Origin: an uncultured Candidatus Saccharibacteria bacterium
GTDB lineage: Bacteria; Patescibacteriota; Saccharimonadia; Saccharimonadales; Saccharimonadaceae
NCBI GenBank assembly: GCA_938036915.1
Contig: CALHVV010000027.1
Coordinates: 1 to 8,522, forward strand
Direction: 5' to 3'
Length of the DNA stretch: 8,522 bases
Under the pieces are notes generated by a model, which made no database searches, had not been told where the DNA came from, and saw only the letters and a program-made list of their open reading frames with translations. The translations under genes and the position numbers were made by a program. Positions 1 through 6,032 of this stretch are shown piece after piece (positions within the stretch are counted from its first letter, which is position 1; every line of letters starts with the position of its first letter).

Positions 1-140
1 ATCGCTTCGTCTACGAGCCACGCGCTCGCGATGGTTCGCTCTGCGTCACCACCAGCCAAGAGTGCAGCCGCTTCTTCCTCTACTACCGGCTAGAGCGCGC
101 ACCAACAGTAACAATAACCATCACGAGCAACCACCAATGA
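1..140 (+). CDS. C-terminal fragment of a pilin-like (pseudopilin) protein, 5' end outside window
   Basis: The reading frame that begins at base 3 is open from the window edge to a TGA at 138-140 and encodes the last 45 residues of a protein. The peptide has a Cys pair six residues apart (CVTTSQEC), an aromatic stretch (FFLYYRLER) and a Thr-rich tail. This fits the D-region and final beta strand of a type IV pilin or pseudopilin. The stop codon overlaps the next start as ATGA, which implies translational coupling and one transcript with the two minor pilin genes that follow. The assignment rests mostly on this context, because the diagnostic N-terminal helix is outside the window. The alternative frame that runs from a GTG at 62 gives a low-complexity Leu/Pro/Asn peptide and looks spurious. 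Confidence 0.6.
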   Translation, partial: RFVYEPRARDGSLCVTTSQECSRFFLYYRLERAPTVTITITSNHQ

Positions 141-544
141 AGCATAGTCCAGACGCTGGCTTTACTCTGGTAGAGATGTTGGTAACGATGGTGCTGGGCG
201 TGCTCTTTGTTGGGACGCTCTACCAGCTCTACATTGTGACAATCCAGGGCGCCACAGAGGCCAATCGCGACGCCAAGGCGAGCATTGTGGGGTATGAGCT
301 GCTCCGCCGCGAAGTTGGCGATGGCACACCAACGCCGTGCACAAACCGCGCGGCTAATCGCAATCTCACGACTGACCACTCACTGGATACCGATGGCTTA
401 CCTCAGCCTGTTAGTGCTACTATTGTCGTTGATTGTCCCTATAGCACTACCGCACCACAGATAAGCCGTGTATCGGTAACGGTACGCTACGGGCAAGGCT
501 CTAGCCAATCGGAGGTTCGCCATGCGATTCTCAGCAGCCACTAA
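137..544 (+). CDS. Minor pseudopilin / type IV prepilin-like protein (135 aa)
   Basis: This is a predicted prepilin with a short leader. Residues 1-8 end in Gly8, followed by FTLVEM, a class III prepilin-peptidase site in which Glu13 corresponds to Glu5 of the mature protein. A single hydrophobic helix covers about residues 9-35. It would hold the subunit in the cytoplasmic membrane and later pack it in the pilus core. The remainder is a small Thr/Ser-rich globular region with Cys68 and Cys100, which could form a disulfide. I chose the ATG at 137 because it puts the cleavage site eight residues in and overlaps the upstream stop (ATGA). An in-frame GTG at 62 would add 25 implausible residues. 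No SD site precedes it, consistent with translational coupling. Its role is probably that of a minor subunit for pilus priming or assembly. It cannot be placed confidently as a GspH, GspI or PilV equivalent. Confidence 0.8.
   Translation: MKHSPDAGFTLVEMLVTMVLGVLFVGTLYQLYIVTIQGATEANRDAKASIVGYELLRREVGDGTPTPCTNRAANRNLTTDHSLDTDGLPQPVSATIVVDCPYSTTAPQISRVSVTVRYGQGSSQSEVRHAILSSH
511..515 (+). promoter_or_regulatory. Shine-Dalgarno site GGAGG of the PilW/GspJ-like gene
   Basis: GGAGG lies 6 nt before the ATG at 522 and inside the 3' end of the preceding pilin gene. It fixes the start of the next gene despite the overlap of 23 bp. Confidence 0.8.
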
Positions 545-1337
545 TATACGAGAACGGATACAGCAGCTCATCCGCCGCATCTACCCTACCCAGCATCAAC
601 AACGTGGCTTCACTGTAGTGGAGATGCTAGTAGTGATCCCAATTATTGTGGTGGTAGTTGGCGTATTGGTCGCTGCCTTGGTGGGGCTGCTGAGCTCGAT
701 CGTTATTTCTAATCAGCGCGGTGCACTGACGTATAGCATGGAAGATGCACTTGACCAAATCGAGCAAGACGTCCGCCTAGCGACAAAGGTCGAGAGCAAG
801 GCTATTGCGGCCAACTGGGCACAGCACTTCGCAGGCGATAGTGTCTTGATCCTTACCCAATACGCCACCGACCGCAACCCATCTGACCCTCAGCGCGAGC
901 TTATCTACCTCAACAGCCAAGCCAACCCCTGCCGCACTCAAGCTGACCTAGCTACCAAACTCTACCGCACAAATAACCCACTTACCGTCAAGGTCGTCTA
1001 CTTTGTGCAAGGCACTACCCTCTGGCGGCGGACTATCGTGCCAAGCCAGTACGAATTTAATGCTACCAACCCCAGCAATAACACGATGTGTGGCCAGCCC
1101 TGGCAGCAGAGTACCTGCAATTATATTGGTGGCACCTGCAAAGCACTCGATACGCGCGTCGCGAGCAATGTATCGAGCATTCGCTTTGGCTATGCAACTG
1201 GCTTTAATCAAGCGGCCAGCACCACGCCAAATGATAGCACCACCGTCGTCTCTGCCACAGTAGATATCGCCGCTCTGAGCACTGGCCAGACCATCCACGC
1301 TCGGGGGTCAATGAAAGCTCGGCGAATTAATAATTAG
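522..1337 (+). CDS. PilW/GspJ-like minor pseudopilin with long leader (271 aa)
   Basis: The protein has a class III prepilin signal: Gly29 followed by FTVVEM, with Glu34 as the Glu5 equivalent. A very hydrophobic helix (about residues 30-62, with a Pro at 40) precedes a large beta-rich domain. Features typical of the PilW/GspJ group are visible: QIEQDVRLA just after the helix (79-87), VVYFVQGTTLWRRT in the middle (158-171) and NVSSIRFGYAT near the end (216-226). Cys137, 190, 199 and 206 could form disulfides. The family caps the tip of type IV pili or type II secretion pseudopili. The 29-residue leader is basic and longer than the usual 6-15 residues. The start is supported by GGAGG six bases upstream. 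It overlaps the previous gene by 23 bp, so the two are probably co-translated. Confidence 0.8.
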   Translation: MRFSAATNIRERIQQLIRRIYPTQHQQRGFTVVEMLVVIPIIVVVVGVLVAALVGLLSSIVISNQRGALTYSMEDALDQIEQDVRLATKVESKAIAANWAQHFAGDSVLILTQYATDRNPSDPQRELIYLNSQANPCRTQADLATKLYRTNNPLTVKVVYFVQGTTLWRRTIVPSQYEFNATNPSNNTMCGQPWQQSTCNYIGGTCKALDTRVASNVSSIRFGYATGFNQAASTTPNDSTTVVSATVDIAALSTGQTIHARGSMKARRINN

Positions 1338-1382
1338 CTGAATCAAGAAAACAATAGGCAGCGTGAAGCTCAGGTATTCTAG

Positions 1383-1428
1383 CTATACTAGCGCGCCATT
1401 AGCCACAATTCAGCCTATGCTAGTGCGC
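1383..1428 (+). repeat. Pair of imperfect direct repeats upstream of the pilin promoter
   Basis: CTATACTAGCGCGC (1383-1396) recurs as CTATGCTAGTGCGC (1415-1428). The copies match at 12 of 14 positions and are 32 bp apart, about three helical turns. They lie about 80-125 bp before the pilin -10. They could be a regulator site or the remnant of a local duplication; no factor can be named. Confidence 0.4.
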
Positions 1429-1507
1429 ACACTATCTCTGAAAAATATTCTCATATATCTGTGCTCAAAAAGCTTGTGTTTAATGAATGTTCGTAGTATG
1501 ATCGTAA

Positions 1508-1513
1508 TATAAT
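1508..1513 (+). promoter_or_regulatory. -10 element (TATAAT) of the major-pilin-like gene
   Basis: This is a perfect consensus TATAAT. A transcription start near 1520 would place AAGGAGG (1521-1527) at the very 5' end of the mRNA. The hexamers 16-18 bp upstream do not resemble TTGACA, so the -35 is weak or an activator may be needed. It is the only main promoter in the window without the TGn extension. Confidence 0.6.
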
Positions 1514-1538
1514 CAGTAACAAGGAGGGGTAACTCTGT

Positions 1539-1952
1539 ATGACAACAAAAACTCAACGTAACCTGCGCGGTTTCACAATTGTCGAGCTTCTCATCGTGAT
1601 TGTGATCATCGCCATCCTAGCGGCTATTACCATCGTCGCTTACAACGGTATCCAGCAACGCGCTCGTGACTCTGCAGCCGCTGGCGCTGCATCGCAGCTC
1701 TCGACCAAGGTAGAGGCATGGAACAGCCAGAAGGGTGAATACCCAACAGCCGCGCAAGTCAGTAGCAATCTTGTTGACGATAAAGTAACTGAAGCAAAGA
1801 TCGATCCTGACCTTAAGAAGAAGATCATCACATCTGGCACACCAAACAACGACACTCCCGTCTTGTATACCCAGTGTGGTAGTGGTAAGGGTGCAAAAAT
1901 CACCTACAAGAAGGGCGACAAAACCGAGGATATCGTCCGAGGCAGCTGCTAA
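1539..1952 (+). CDS. Type IV pilin, major-pilin-like (137 aa)
   Basis: This is a canonical prepilin. A basic 11-residue leader ends in Gly11, followed by FTIVELL with Glu16 as Glu5 of the mature subunit. A hydrophobic helix covers residues 12-35 and continues into an amphipathic alpha1-C segment (YNGIQQRARDSAAAGAASQL). The globular part is small, Lys-rich and ends in Cys137, which could pair with Cys113 to form the C-terminal D-loop. The small size, strong SD (AAGGAGG at 1521-1527), own TATAAT promoter and strong terminator suggest high expression as the main filament subunit. It follows the minor pilin genes after a 200-bp gap and is probably transcribed on its own. In Patescibacteria such pili are linked to attachment, motility or DNA uptake, but the function here is inferred. 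Confidence 0.88.
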   Translation: MTTKTQRNLRGFTIVELLIVIVIIAILAAITIVAYNGIQQRARDSAAAGAASQLSTKVEAWNSQKGEYPTAAQVSSNLVDDKVTEAKIDPDLKKKIITSGTPNNDTPVLYTQCGSGKGAKITYKKGDKTEDIVRGSC

Positions 1953-1972
1953 GCTTATCCTCCCAATCAACA

Positions 1973-2000
1973 AAAACACCCGCTCTCTGGCGGGTGTTTT
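1973..2000. terminator. Bidirectional rho-independent terminator between pilin and glyA
   Basis: The stem AAAACACCCG (1973-1982) pairs perfectly with CGGGTGTTTT (1991-2000), with one more C-G pair inside and a small CT-rich loop. Read on the + strand it ends in TTTT for the pilin. Read on the - strand it ends in TTTTTGTTGATT for glyA. It serves a convergent gene pair. Confidence 0.9.
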
Positions 2001-2076
2001 AGATATACGGATGTATCACTACTGCACCTAGCGAGACACAATTATCAATGACAGCGACAAACCTCTGACTTTTTGT

Positions 2077-3351
2077 CTATTCCGTCGGCACTGGGAAGTC
2101 CGCCAAGAACTCTGCAACATCGGTGCGGAGCTTAGCTAGCTCTGCCTCATCATCACGGTGGTCGATGGCTTGGCGCATCCACTCAGCAATCTGCGGCATA
2201 TGCTGCGGCTCTAGGCCGCGCGTTGTTGCCGCTGGCGTACCAAGGCGAATGCCACTAGGGCGAAATGGCGGCAGTGGATCATCAGGGATGGCATTAGCGT
2301 TAAGCGTCAAGCCGATCTTATCCATCGCAATCTCCGCCGTCTTGCCATCAATCCCAAAGCTTGTATGGACATCGGCCAAGATAAGGTGATTACTTGTGCC
2401 ACCTGTCACGAGCACAAAGCCGCGCTGTTGCAGCTCCTGTGCTAAGACAGCGGCATTGGCCACCACCTGCTGAGCATAGGCGCGAAAAGCTGGCTGGAGC
2501 GCCTCGCCAAAGGCCACTGCCTTGGCGGCAATCGTATGCATATGCGGCCCACCTTGGATACCAGGAAAGACTGCCCGATCGATCAGCGTCGGAATATTCT
2601 CGAGTGTTTTGGCTGGGCGCTTGAGTGGGTTGCTCACCACTCCCTTACTAACGATCAGCCCACCACGCGGCCCACGCAGCGTCTTGTGTGTCGTCGTCGT
2701 CATAACATGAAAGCCATAATCGAGGGGGTTCTCCGCCACTCCACCAGCAATCAGCCCCGCGACATGCGCCATATCGGCCATGAGCAAAGCGCCAACCTCG
2801 TGGCCAATCGCCGCAAAGCGTGCAAAATCCAGCTGGCGCGGATAGGCACTAAAGCCCGCCAGGATGATCTTCGGCTGATGTTCTTGCGCCATCCGCTGCA
2901 GCTCATCGTAGTCAATCTCACCTGTTCTCACATCCTTCATCTTGTAACGGACGAAATTATACTCGCGGGCACTATGCGTCACGGGCGCACCATGCGTCAG
3001 GTGGCCACCATGACCCAGATCCATCGCGAGGATGGTATCGCCTGGCTCGCACCATGCAAAATACACTGCTTCATTCGCCTGAGCGCCACTGTGCGGCTGG
3101 ACATTGGCATGGTCAGCCCGGAAGAGCTGCTTGGCGCGGTCAATCGCCAGCTGCTCTACTTGGTCGGTATACTGTTGCCCACCATAGTAGCGCCGGCCTG
3201 GGTAACCCTCGCTGTATTTATTAGTAAAGACACTCCCAAGCGCCCGTAATACATCACCAGAGACATAATTCTCGCTAGGGATGAGCTCCAAACCTTCGCG
3301 TTGGCGTTGCTGCTCACGGGTGATAAGAGTAGCAATAGTTGTTTCGTGCAT
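2077..3351 (-). CDS. glyA: Serine hydroxymethyltransferase GlyA (424 aa)
   Basis: This cytosolic PLP enzyme interconverts serine plus tetrahydrofolate with glycine plus 5,10-methylene-tetrahydrofolate, supplying glycine and one-carbon units. The length is normal for bacterial SHMT. Visible signatures are LELIPSENYVS (21-31), YSEGYPGRRYYGG (46-58), ADMAHVAGLIAGG (192-204) with Asp193 contacting the pyridine nitrogen, and TTTTHKTLRGPRGG (218-231) with Lys223 as the Schiff-base lysine. VFPGIQGGPHMH (261-272) and the substrate-carboxylate Arg in SGIRLGTPAATTRG (369) are also present. The ATG at 3351 has AAGGAG eight bases upstream (3360-3365) and gives the usual N-terminus. A GTG at 3399 would add 16 residues and lacks such a site. 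It is a single-gene unit, divergent from the HTH-MurA gene and convergent with the pilin. Confidence 0.96.
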   Translation of the reverse strand: MHETTIATLITREQQRQREGLELIPSENYVSGDVLRALGSVFTNKYSEGYPGRRYYGGQQYTDQVEQLAIDRAKQLFRADHANVQPHSGAQANEAVYFAWCEPGDTILAMDLGHGGHLTHGAPVTHSAREYNFVRYKMKDVRTGEIDYDELQRMAQEHQPKIILAGFSAYPRQLDFARFAAIGHEVGALLMADMAHVAGLIAGGVAENPLDYGFHVMTTTTHKTLRGPRGGLIVSKGVVSNPLKRPAKTLENIPTLIDRAVFPGIQGGPHMHTIAAKAVAFGEALQPAFRAYAQQVVANAAVLAQELQQRGFVLVTGGTSNHLILADVHTSFGIDGKTAEIAMDKIGLTLNANAIPDDPLPPFRPSGIRLGTPAATTRGLEPQHMPQIAEWMRQAIDHRDDEAELAKLRTDVAEFLADFPVPTE

Positions 3352-3359
3352 GGGTAATA

Positions 3360-3365
3360 CTCCTT
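3360..3365 (-). promoter_or_regulatory. Shine-Dalgarno site AAGGAG of glyA
   Basis: AAGGAG on the - strand, with 8 nt to the ATG at 3351. It decides against the upstream in-frame GTG start. Confidence 0.85.
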
Positions 3366-3373
3366 GTTTGTTG

Positions 3374-3382
3374 GTTATATCA
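3374..3382 (-). promoter_or_regulatory. Possible proximal glyA promoter, extended -10 TGATATAAC
   Basis: On the - strand TGATATAAC matches an extended -10. Initiation near 3367 would put AAGGAG at the mRNA 5' end, as at the pilin gene. No -35 is visible. The same bases, read on the + strand as TTATATCA, match seven of eight positions of the palindrome half-site at the murA-like promoter. Confidence 0.4.
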
Positions 3383-3420
3383 TGGGGTTCGCTATGCACT
3401 AGTCATCAGATCATATGTGT

Positions 3421-3429
3421 AGTATAGCA
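3421..3429 (-). promoter_or_regulatory. Possible distal glyA promoter, extended -10 TGCTATACT
   Basis: TGCTATACT on the - strand is a strong extended -10 that predicts a start near 3414 and a leader of about 63 nt. No convincing -35 is present. I see no riboswitch in the leader. Confidence 0.5.
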
Positions 3430-3581
3430 CAGCCACCCAATGTGGGGACTAGACTCTTGCTCGTGCAGTGCATGGTCTTACACACAACTAAATGAAATAA
3501 CAGAAAAGGGCTGATGGAGTTATTAGTGAAGCTTCGCAGTCTAACCTCCGCATTTTTCCTCACAGCACGAGACGCTTGTGT

Positions 3582-3608
3582 TTGACAATATATCACCGAT
3601 GATATATC
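3582..3608 (+). promoter_or_regulatory. Promoter of the HTH-MurA gene
   Basis: A perfect -35 TTGACA (3582-3587) is followed after 15 bp by TATATC (3603-3608), preceded by TGA to form an extended -10. The predicted start is near 3615, two bases before the ATG at 3617, so the mRNA would be essentially leaderless. A spacer of 15 bp is short. The extended -10 may compensate, or the spacer may leave the promoter dependent on regulation. Confidence 0.55.
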
Positions 3609-3610
3609 GT
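3585..3610. promoter_or_regulatory. Palindromic operator candidate in the HTH-MurA promoter
   Basis: ATATATCA (3588-3595) and TGATATAT (3600-3607) are perfect inverted repeats around CCGA. Two more pairs (AC at 3585-3586 with GT at 3609-3610) flank one mismatch, giving ten of eleven paired positions over 26 bp. The perfect core fills the gap between the -35 and -10, where a bound dimer would block RNA polymerase. XRE-type HTH proteins commonly bind such sites in their own promoters, so the HTH domain encoded just downstream is the natural candidate. That link is inference. Confidence 0.6.
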
Positions 3611-3616
3611 ACAAGC

Positions 3617-5143
3617 ATGGGAACAGCAAAATATCTCCGTAATATCGGAACACTCATCCAAGAAACCCGCCAAGCACGCGGTATGACGCAAGCCGAGCTC
3701 GCTACAGCACTTGGCACGAGCCAGTCGGCCATCAACCGCATCGAAAAGGGCGGCCAAAACATCAGCCTAGAAATGATCGCTCGTATTGGCGAAGTGCTCA
3801 GCAGCGAGATTGTCCGCATCAACAAGGCCGGCAAGACAAACTTCGTTATCAATGGTGGTGGCTCGCTCCATGGCGAGATTGAGGTAAAGACGAGCAAAAA
3901 TGCTGCTGTCGCTCTGCTCTGCGCCAGCCTCCTTAACAAAGGCAAGACAACACTACGCCGAGTGGCCCGGATCGAGGAAGTTAATCGCATCATCGAGGTG
4001 TTAGAAAGCATTGGCGTGCGCTGCCGCTGGCTTGAGCACAATGACCTCGAGATCACCCCGCCACGCACTCTCCATCTAGACGAGATGGATATCGCCGCAG
4101 CCAAGCGCACCCGCAGTATTATTATGTTCCTGGGGCCATTGCTCCATCAATATGAGTCATTCCAAATCCCATTTGCAGGTGGGTGCAACCTTGGCACACG
4201 GACGGTGGGGCCACACATGGCGGGCCTCGCACCCTTTGGCCTCACTGTCGAGGCAACGACCGATTACTACCAAGCAACAGCCAACCCGCATATGGTTGAG
4301 CATGCTATCGTCCTTACCGAGCGCGGCGACACCGTCACTGAGAATGTCATTATGGCGGCAGCTCTCCACCCAGGCGTTGTGACGATTCGCAACGCCAGCC
4401 CCAACTACATGGTGCAAGACCTCTGTTTCTTCTTGCAAAAGCTTGGGGTGCAGATCGACGGCATCGGCACAACAACTCTCACCATCCATGGCGTCAGCGA
4501 GATCAACCAAACAGTCGAATATTGTCCGAGCGAAGACCCTATCGAAGCAATGAGCTTTATCGCAGCGGGTGTAGTGACGGACTCTGCTATCACCATCCGC
4601 CGGGCACCAATCGAATTCCTCGAGCTCGAGCTAGCAGTGCTGCGCGGTATGGGCTTACAATATGAGCTCTCCAGCGAGTACCCAGCGCGTAATGGCCAGA
4701 CTCGCTTGGTTGATATTAGCCTGCACAAATCGACTCTCACCGCTCCACAAGACAAACTCCACAGTATGCCCTTCCCGGGCATCAACATGGATAATCTCCC
4801 CTTCCTTGGTCTCATCGCCACAGTAGCAACAGGCCGCACTCTGGTGCACGACTGGAGCTACGACAACCGCGCCATTTACTTCACCGACCTCACTCGCCTT
4901 GGCGCGCAAGTAGAGATGGTCGACCCGCACCGCGTTTACATCAGCGGCCCTACCCGCTGGAAGCCTGCCGATGTCGTCGCACCGCCAGCCTTGCGCCCCA
5001 GCGTCGTCGTGATGCTAGCTATGCTCGCAGCCCCCGGGCGTTCCATCCTGCGTGATGTATACAATATCAACCGAGGCTACGAAGACTTCGCTAACCGACT
5101 CAACACTCTCGGGGCGGATATCGAAACAACGTGGGAATATTAG
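3617..5143 (+). CDS. murA: XRE-type HTH domain fused to MurA-like (UDP-GlcNAc enolpyruvyl transferase) domain, 508 aa
   Basis: Residues 7-62 form an XRE/Cro-C1 helix-turn-helix (MTQAELATALGTSQSAINRI at 23-42). Residues 75-505 form a full-length EPSP-synthase-fold MurA domain. MurA transfers enolpyruvate from PEP to UDP-GlcNAc, the first committed step of peptidoglycan synthesis. By motif comparison with E. coli MurA the domain keeps Lys22/Asn23 (Lys94/Asn95), Arg91 (Arg166), the fosfomycin-target Cys115 (Cys190 in AGGCNLGTR), Arg120 (Arg195), Arg331 (Arg418), Arg371 (Arg460) and Arg397 (Arg486 in NRGYE). Asp305 appears to be Asn390 (PGINMD) and Asp369 appears to be Ala458 (APPALRPS), so catalysis is doubtful. 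The protein may be a UDP-sugar-sensing regulator, a self-regulated enzyme, or both. The ATG at 3617 fits the predicted start of transcription and gives a compact HTH. A GTG at 3578 or ATG at 3599 would lie inside the promoter. Confidence 0.88.
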   Translation: MGTAKYLRNIGTLIQETRQARGMTQAELATALGTSQSAINRIEKGGQNISLEMIARIGEVLSSEIVRINKAGKTNFVINGGGSLHGEIEVKTSKNAAVALLCASLLNKGKTTLRRVARIEEVNRIIEVLESIGVRCRWLEHNDLEITPPRTLHLDEMDIAAAKRTRSIIMFLGPLLHQYESFQIPFAGGCNLGTRTVGPHMAGLAPFGLTVEATTDYYQATANPHMVEHAIVLTERGDTVTENVIMAAALHPGVVTIRNASPNYMVQDLCFFLQKLGVQIDGIGTTTLTIHGVSEINQTVEYCPSEDPIEAMSFIAAGVVTDSAITIRRAPIEFLELELAVLRGMGLQYELSSEYPARNGQTRLVDISLHKSTLTAPQDKLHSMPFPGINMDNLPFLGLIATVATGRTLVHDWSYDNRAIYFTDLTRLGAQVEMVDPHRVYISGPTRWKPADVVAPPALRPSVVVMLAMLAAPGRSILRDVYNINRGYEDFANRLNTLGADIETTWEY

Positions 5144-5173
5144 CCGCTTCTTAGCTTGCCTTACAACGCCAAT

Positions 5174-5206
5174 AGAGAGCCTCTCACAACGAGAGGTTCT
5201 CTTGTT
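5174..5206 (+). terminator. Rho-independent terminator of the HTH-MurA gene
   Basis: AGAGAGCCTCTC (5174-5185) pairs with GAGAGGTTCTCT (5191-5202) as 12 pairs including one G-U. The loop is five bases and TTGTT follows. It lies 30 bp after the stop codon. Confidence 0.85.
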
Positions 5207-5631
5207 ATATGTCGCATTGTGCACAGACTTTGCATACATAGAGCCTAAGTCTTAGAAGGTCTACTTTTTCACCGTCAACTCCCCGTTCGCTAGTATTTTG
5301 TCTGATGAACTGCGAAGATCGATTGTTATCTCGCATAGCACGAGAAAATGAATGTAAAAAAGTAAGAGCGCACGAACAAACACATCAGACACATGCTTTG
5401 ATCTTCTGATGATAACCAAGTGAAGTCACCACTGAGCAGAATGAGGTGATAATTGCCAAACATCAACCTCTTACGCTAAGCTGATGACCTATCGAGTCTG
5501 GCGGCAAGCTTTCCCTCTATAAGACGAAGCGGCAAAGATAAAGATAGTGATTGAGCACAAAAAAGTAGCTGTGCGCTTCATATTATAAAATTACTACAGT
5601 TACAATAGTAAGTAGCAAAACGACATCAAAC
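5207..5631. other. Gene-free stretch of about 425 bp with interleaved inverted repeats
   Basis: I find no credible protein gene on either strand and no hallmark of RNase P RNA, tmRNA, SRP RNA or a known riboswitch. Several short complementary segments stand out. TGTCTGATG (5299-5307) pairs with CATCAGACA (5383-5391), and GAAGATC (5314-5320) pairs with GATCTTC (5400-5406), in the order of a pseudoknot. CATCAGA (5383-5389) can instead pair with TCTGATG (5405-5411) as a local hairpin. An unrecognised small RNA cannot be excluded. Confidence 0.35.
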
Positions 5632-5659
5632 CAAAATAAAACCCCGGAATCATCCGGGA
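5632..5659 (-). terminator. Terminator of tRNA-His
   Basis: On the - strand CCCGGA-TGAT-TCCGGG forms a six-pair stem (5643-5658), extendable by a T-G pair, followed by GTTTTATTTT. It starts 9 bp after the tRNA 3' end. Confidence 0.8.
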
Positions 5660-5667
5660 ATTTATCT

Positions 5668-5746
5668 TGGGGTGGATAATGAGACTTGAACTCACGGCCT
5701 CCGGTGCCACAAACCAGCGCTCTAACCAAACTGAGCTATATCCACC
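5668..5746 (-). tRNA. tRNA-His (GTG anticodon), CCA encoded
   Basis: The - strand folds into a complete cloverleaf. The acceptor GGTGGATA pairs with TATCCACC over eight pairs, the extra pair being the G-1:C73 identity element of bacterial tRNA-His. The D-arm (AGCTCAG...GAGC), an anticodon loop TTGTGGC giving GTG, the T-loop TTCAAGT and a genomic CCA are all present. T28-G42 is a wobble pair in the anticodon stem. GUG decoding makes this tRNA a substrate for queuosine modification at position 34, which fits the yhhQ and tgt genes nearby. Confidence 0.95.
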
Positions 5747-5754
5747 AGACAATC

Positions 5755-5775
5755 GCACAGCAAACCTTACTGTGC
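5755..5775 (-). repeat. Small hairpin in the tRNA-His leader
   Basis: GCACAG (5755-5760) and CTGTGC (5770-5775) are perfect inverted repeats with a nine-base loop. They lie between the predicted transcription start near 5783 and the mature tRNA 5' end, within the leader removed by RNase P. Confidence 0.4.
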
Positions 5776-5789
5776 TGCTGACATGCTGT

Positions 5790-5818
5790 ATTGTAGCAGA
5801 GATAGCGTGGTTTGTCTA
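5790..5818 (-). promoter_or_regulatory. Promoter of tRNA-His
   Basis: On the - strand, TAGACA (5818-5813) is followed after exactly 17 bp by TACAAT (5795-5790), with a TGC extension directly before the -10. The predicted start near 5783 leaves a leader of about 37 nt. This is the best-formed promoter in the window. Confidence 0.75.
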
Positions 5819-6032
5819 TTGCCTATGCCCATTCATTTTCAATCTCGCAGCTTTACTGGCTTACACCGCTCTCATATCTGAACATCACTAGGTCAATTGT
5901 TTCTTTTCTCTGGGCTTCTCACTGCTTGTATAGCGAGTCTTCCTATCTGTAATAATAGCCATCACCACACTTCGTTGAGCGGATGATCAAGAAAAATAAC
6001 AAAAGGCCAGGCCAAATTTGAAGTTAACTAAT

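Noticed and set aside
62..136. In-frame GTG extension of the first complete pilin gene
   Set aside because: It adds 25 low-complexity residues in front of a normal prepilin leader and overlaps the preceding gene, which has a more protein-like frame. The ATG at 137 overlaps that gene's stop as ATGA.
2536..3249. Long open frame (237 codons) on the + strand opposite glyA
   Set aside because: It is wholly antisense to an unmistakable glyA, has no SD or promoter, and its translation has no domain-like pattern. It is a shadow of GlyA codon bias.
3352..3399. GTG start giving a 440-residue GlyA
   Set aside because: The ATG at 3351 has AAGGAG at ideal spacing and gives the normal SHMT N-terminus. 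The extra 16 residues cover the SD and the proximal promoter.
3578..3616. Upstream starts (GTG 3578, ATG 3599) for the HTH-MurA protein
   Set aside because: These would place the coding sequence across the -35, -10 and palindrome, and neither has an SD site. The ATG at 3617 is preferred, though not proven.
6001..6030. GGCCTGGCC before T-rich DNA as the MFS gene terminator
   Set aside because: The GGCC repeats leave only a one-base loop, so no stable stem forms, despite the T-rich stretch that follows on the - strand.
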